From NCBI GenBank assembly GCA_024232965.1, contig JACKQF010000001.1, positions 62,001 through 126,000 on the forward strand: a DNA stretch of 64,000 nt, given 5' to 3'. The stretch's first letter is position 1. Each line of letters starts with the position of its first letter. Shown here in pieces: positions 61,201 through 64,000 of the stretch. The translations under genes were made by a program, and so were the position numbers. This DNA comes from Verrucomicrobiaceae bacterium (GTDB lineage: Bacteria; Verrucomicrobiota; Verrucomicrobiia; Verrucomicrobiales; Verrucomicrobiaceae). Below the pieces are notes generated by a model, which was not told the origin of the DNA, ran no database searches, and saw nothing but the letters and a program-made list of their open reading frames with translations.

Positions 61201-64000
61201 GTCTCCCATCGTCTATGAAGACCGCGTCAGCGGCAATGATCGCCTCTGGTCCATCAATCACGACAATGACAGCGTCTCTGTCTTTGATGCCGTGACTCGT
61301 GCGAGACTGGCGGAAATCCCCGTGGGCAAAGCTCCGCGCGGCGTCGCGGTGGCACCGGATGGTCGTGCCTGGGTCACCAATGTGGAGTCGGCGACGATCA
61401 GCATCATCAACGGAACTTCGCTCGCTGTGGTGCAAACGGTGACTCTGCCGCGTGGATCGCGGCCGTATGCTGTGGTGTTTGATCCAGATGGTTCAGACGC
61501 CTGGGTGACGTGCGAGGCGACGGGCAAACTGCTGCGCTTTGCGCCTGCGACGGCTGCGCAGACCGCCAGCCTGGATGTGGGATTGAATGCGCGGCATCTG
61601 TCCGTCAGTGCCGACGGCGCGCGAGTGCTGGTCAGTCGCTTCATCACGCCGCGCCTGCCGGGGGAGGAGACCGCGACTATCACCACCAGCGCCACTGCTG
61701 GTGCAGAGGTTTTGAGCGTGCTCACGGCATCTCTATCGATCGAGAAAACCGTGATCCTGCAGCACAGCGAACGTCCAGACACGCAGAGCACTGGTCGCGG
61801 TATCCCGAACTACCTCGGTCCTGCAATCATTTCGCCCGATGGCCGCACGGCCTGGGTTCCGAGCAAGCAGGACAACATCAAGCGCGGCGCCTTGCGTGAT
61901 GGACAGCAGCTCACGCACGACCAAACCATTCGCAGCATCACTAGCCGCATCGTGCTGACCAGCGGTGTGCCAGCGGCGACTGATGCTGTGGCGGATCGTG
62001 TGGATTTTGACAATGCGGGCATCGCCAGCAACGGCGTGTTTGATCGCACAGGAGGCTATCTTTTTGTGGCCTTGGAAGGCAGTCGCGAAGTCGCCGTGAT
62101 TGATGTCTGGAATAAGAAGGAGATCCGACGCTTCTCAGCAGGCCGAGCGCCGCAGGGCATCGCGATCAGTCCTGATGGACGGACGATCTATGTGCAGAAC
62201 TTCATGGATCGCACACTCACGGTGCATGATGTCGGCGGGCTCCTCGATGGCCGCGATCAAACGCCTGCGCTCGTAGCGACGCTGAATAGCATCACCACGG
62301 AGCGACTGCCTGCCAATGTGTTGACGGGCAAACGTCATTTCTACGATGCTGCGGATGAGCGTGTCGCCTTTCAGCAATACATCTCCTGCGCTTCCTGCCA
62401 CAATGACGGCGCTCAGGACGGTCGTGTTTGGGATTTCACCGGGGTTGGCGAGGGATTGCGCAACACCATCACCCTGCGTGGGCATGGTGGCACGGCCCAA
62501 GGACCGCTGCATTGGAGTGGAAACTTCGACGAGGTGCAGGACTTCGAAAATCAGATCCGCAATCTCGCGCAAGGCACCGGTTTGATCACCACAGGCACTC
62601 CTCACGCATCCCTGGCCACGCCGAATGCGGGACGCAGTGCGGATCTCGATGCGCTGGCGGCCTACGTGGCATCGCTCAGCACCGAGGACGATAGTCCGTA
62701 TCGCAATACGGATGGTTCTCTGACGACTGCGGCAGCAGCAGGCAAAGTGGTGTTCCAAAACATGAACTGTGCGCAGTGCCACAGCGGTGTGCAATTCACC
62801 GGCAGCAGTCTGAATGTCTTCCAGAATGTAGGCACGCTGAAGCCGACCAGTGGGCAGCGCTTGGGCGGTGCCTTGACAGGGCTTGACACACCGACGCTGC
62901 GTGGTCTCTGGGCTACCGCCCCGTATTTGCATGACGGCAGTGCGACGACCCTTGCTGAGGCGGTGACGGCTCACAATACGCTGAAGCCAACCGGTCAAGA
63001 CTTGGTCAATCTGGTGGCCTATTTGCAGTCGCTGGACAGTCTGGAGGCCTCTGCGCCGGTGCTGCCTGCGCCGCAAATCACGCTGAGCTCGCCTGGAACT
63101 ACAGCCGGCGGTTACGACGTGGTGGTGTCCGCGACGCATTCGATCACGGGAGTGGTCGCCAGTGACTTCGTGATCACCAATGGTGTCGCTGGGGCTCTCA
63201 CGGGCAGTGGCGCGACGTATACGCTACGTGTCAATCCCACAGCCGGTGGTGTGGTGACGGTGATGCTGCCGGCTGGACGCGCGGTGAATGTCGCGAGCGT
63301 CGGCAACTTGGCATCCAATACGGTGAGCACGACTTACACGCCGCCCGATGTCACGGCACCTTCGGTGGTGCTTTCGACGGGGGCAACCACGGTGGCTGGA
63401 GCCTATGTTGTGAGTGTGAATTTCAGCGAGGCTGTCACTGACCTGACCCTGAGCGACTTTGTGATCGTGAATGGGGTCGCCACTGGTTTGAGTGGGAGCG
63501 GGGCGGTGTATTCGGTCACGGTGACTCCGACTGCGGCTGGCGCTGTGACGGTTCGTCTCCCAGCGGGTGCGGTGAAGGATGTCGCAAACAATGCGGGTCT
63601 CGCGTCGAATACCTTGGGCGTGACTTTCGTGCCTCCCGATGTGGAGTCGCCTTCAGTCGCCTTGACTGCGAATGTATCCGTTACCGAAGTGCCGACCCTC
63701 TCGGTTCAGGCTTCGTTTAGCGAAAACGTGAATGGACTGACGGCTGGTAATTTTATCGTATCAAACGGAAGCGTGATTGCGCTCTCGTCCGCAGGTGCGG
63801 TGCATATCGCAACCGTGCAAGCCACTGCGCCTGGCGTGGTGACGGTTCGTTTGCCAGCGGGCGCTGCGGCAGATGGGGCGGGCAATGGCTCACTTGTTTC
63901 CAACACACTGTCCGTTCGCTATGAGCCACCCTCAGCGTTTGCTGCCTGGGTGAATTTTCAGCCGGTGGGCGCTGTGATTCCGGCAGGTTATGTCGCGGAT
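58283..64000 (+). CDS. Galactose-oxidase-like copper-radical oxidase fused to PA14, YVTN-propeller and c-type cytochrome domains (partial)
   Basis: The frame is open from ATG 58283 to the window edge (1906 codons, no stop). A signal peptide (LLLAATLLLRFPYGSAFADD) leads into a galactose-oxidase propeller. Active-site residues align with fungal galactose oxidase: Cys134 in HDMFCGG (thioether cysteine), Tyr179 in GRWYNTT, Tyr396-His397 in RNYHSTALLLPDGRVWSGGG, and His478 in ASTTHAVNTDQR; all four copper ligands plus Cys are present. Then follow an Ig domain (~535-620), PA14 (~632-775), a second Ig (~785-875), PKD (~880-965), a YVTN propeller (~970-1330), a c-type cytochrome region with CASCH (1369-1373) and CAQCH (1496-1500), and Big_12-like Ig repeats (~1595-1880). 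It should oxidise primary alcohols of sugars outside the cell; haems may take the electrons. Confidence 0.85.
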   Translation, partial: MNRVYRNLLLAATLLLRFPYGSAFADDTHASADELALAAAQLVSDAGIAADAPIVAAAVDPADCAGNGAWSSVINWTPHIPVSVANLPDGRLLTFASNQRTSFPAGSEFTYAATWNPATGVFQEINHTSHDMFCGGIALLADGRVMVNGGRNEVTSASVFDWRTNKWTRVQNMAGGRWYNTTVAYGQSNVFTATGSGTGNRTAERWNATAGWTNLTGIPWGSSVLDVQAGYARHWHPFLSLAPDGRILHFGPTDTMHWLTMPGTGSISDAGTTVPGAHYPKEGSFAMYDEGKILVAGGGANTTQNPSDSTTGTSTKLAYTVDMTTTPPTVAATASMANVRQFANAVVIPSGEVMVIGGNTSGLKFNDTGSVMPCEIWNPKTRAWRTVASISVPRNYHSTALLLPDGRVWSGGGGLGAANHQDAQVYTPPCLFNANGTAATRPVLSSAPTGIGPGMTFAVSGTANLVKFAFIRMASTTHAVNTDQRYLSLPVTQTSPGNYQLTAHANLNVMTPGYWMLFGIAADGVYSQAKVIQVDPALGVTITDPGAQFSTINTAASLQMQATSPAGTTKTFSATGLPDGLSIHPSTGLISGTMTRSGVFNVAVTVASSNLTATQNFSWTVLLTNTGSGTILREWWLGIPNSDLASLTNAAAYPSSPNGKDQRTSFEVPVDWADNLGQRVRGYVYPPVTGQYRFWIAGDDESRLILGTSRDPSTGAIIARVPTWSSSRQWDKFPEQQSVLINLVAGQSYYIEALMKEGGGGDNLAVAWALPGTSTPVIIAGQYLSPWVDNRAPTIANPGSRISVVGSSVNLQIQATDADNDGLTFSAAGLPAGLSINSATGRITGTSQSVGTANPTVSVTDNRSAAVSVTFSWTTNPQLDLASPAAAVPVVAGTTVAYTINSTGGVNVRYQWSWGDGTASTAWSSAAAASHSFTNPGRYEVAVTATDDTGRVVTQTLHQLVYATLTARAPVASSPIVYEDRVSGNDRLWSINHDNDSVSVFDAVTRARLAEIPVGKAPRGVAVAPDGRAWVTNVESATISIINGTSLAVVQTVTLPRGSRPYAVVFDPDGSDAWVTCEATGKLLRFAPATAAQTASLDVGLNARHLSVSADGARVLVSRFITPRLPGEETATITTSATAGAEVLSVLTASLSIEKTVILQHSERPDTQSTGRGIPNYLGPAIISPDGRTAWVPSKQDNIKRGALRDGQQLTHDQTIRSITSRIVLTSGVPAATDAVADRVDFDNAGIASNGVFDRTGGYLFVALEGSREVAVIDVWNKKEIRRFSAGRAPQGIAISPDGRTIYVQNFMDRTLTVHDVGGLLDGRDQTPALVATLNSITTERLPANVLTGKRHFYDAADERVAFQQYISCASCHNDGAQDGRVWDFTGVGEGLRNTITLRGHGGTAQGPLHWSGNFDEVQDFENQIRNLAQGTGLITTGTPHASLATPNAGRSADLDALAAYVASLSTEDDSPYRNTDGSLTTAAAAGKVVFQNMNCAQCHSGVQFTGSSLNVFQNVGTLKPTSGQRLGGALTGLDTPTLRGLWATAPYLHDGSATTLAEAVTAHNTLKPTGQDLVNLVAYLQSLDSLEASAPVLPAPQITLSSPGTTAGGYDVVVSATHSITGVVASDFVITNGVAGALTGSGATYTLRVNPTAGGVVTVMLPAGRAVNVASVGNLASNTVSTTYTPPDVTAPSVVLSTGATTVAGAYVVSVNFSEAVTDLTLSDFVIVNGVATGLSGSGAVYSVTVTPTAAGAVTVRLPAGAVKDVANNAGLASNTLGVTFVPPDVESPSVALTANVSVTEVPTLSVQASFSENVNGLTAGNFIVSNGSVIALSSAGAVHIATVQATAPGVVTVRLPAGAAADGAGNGSLVSNTLSVRYEPPSAFAAWVNFQPVGAVIPAGYVAD

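Noticed and set aside
1..64000. CRISPR arrays, tRNA/rRNA genes, insertion sequences or prophage
   Set aside because: No regularly spaced repeats, no cloverleaf-like sequence and no transposase, integrase or phage structural gene seen on reading both strands.

Overview
The window is a GC-rich bacterial chromosome segment that most resembles Verrucomicrobiota (Prosthecobacter/Verrucomicrobium-like). Pointers are six S1-type sulfatases, DUF1080 domains, secreted giants with autotransporter-type strand repeats, and an M56 protease fused to secretin-like domains. This assignment is inference; there is no rRNA or other taxonomic marker, and I saw no tRNA, CRISPR array or IS element.

Positions 1-27.8 kb form a catabolic island for sulfated or acetylated polysaccharide. 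It holds six sulfatases (one on the minus strand), a beta-helix GH28-like protein with a late frameshift, a SASA-type O-acetylesterase, a deleted esterase pseudogene, a 1278-residue exported PQQ-type propeller with a methyltransferase-like head, a Tat-type TIM-barrel protein and an alpha/beta hydrolase. Several share an ECF-like promoter signature (weak AA-containing -35 box, 16 bp, CGTT). A bla-blaI-blaR-like block (10.5-14.2 kb, minus strand) sits inside it; two canonical BlaI-type operators precede blaI, and the BlaR-like protein carries secretin-like domains in place of the usual penicillin sensor. A truncated haemoglobin, two DoxX-like proteins and duplicated sulfatase-end fragments lie at 20.4-22.2 kb.

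Positions 27.9-38.2 kb are a housekeeping stretch: RsmB-type methyltransferase, serine acetyltransferase, SprT-like protein, glycogen debranching enzyme overlapping pyruvate kinase, then a PQQ sugar-dehydrogenase-like secreted protein and a membrane-anchored endonuclease/phosphatase-fold protein.

Positions 38.4-56.3 kb carry three copies of one ~470-residue C-terminal module: a decayed pseudogene, a 2794-residue NIDO/IPT/LamG/PATR protein and a 1153-residue Ig-repeat protein. All end in nearly the same TQGIF(V/I)GP tail. Between them lie a copper-flavoured set (HxHP-type periplasmic protein, redox-dead thioredoxin, CusF-SCO1 fusion).

Positions 56.5-64.0 kb hold the most striking system: an MbnP-like domain fused to a MauG/MbnH-like di-haem peroxidase, followed 5 bp later by an enormous galactose-oxidase-like copper-radical oxidase fused to PA14, Ig, YVTN-propeller and c-type haem domains, running off the window. 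I propose that these two form an extracellular copper/haem redox unit.
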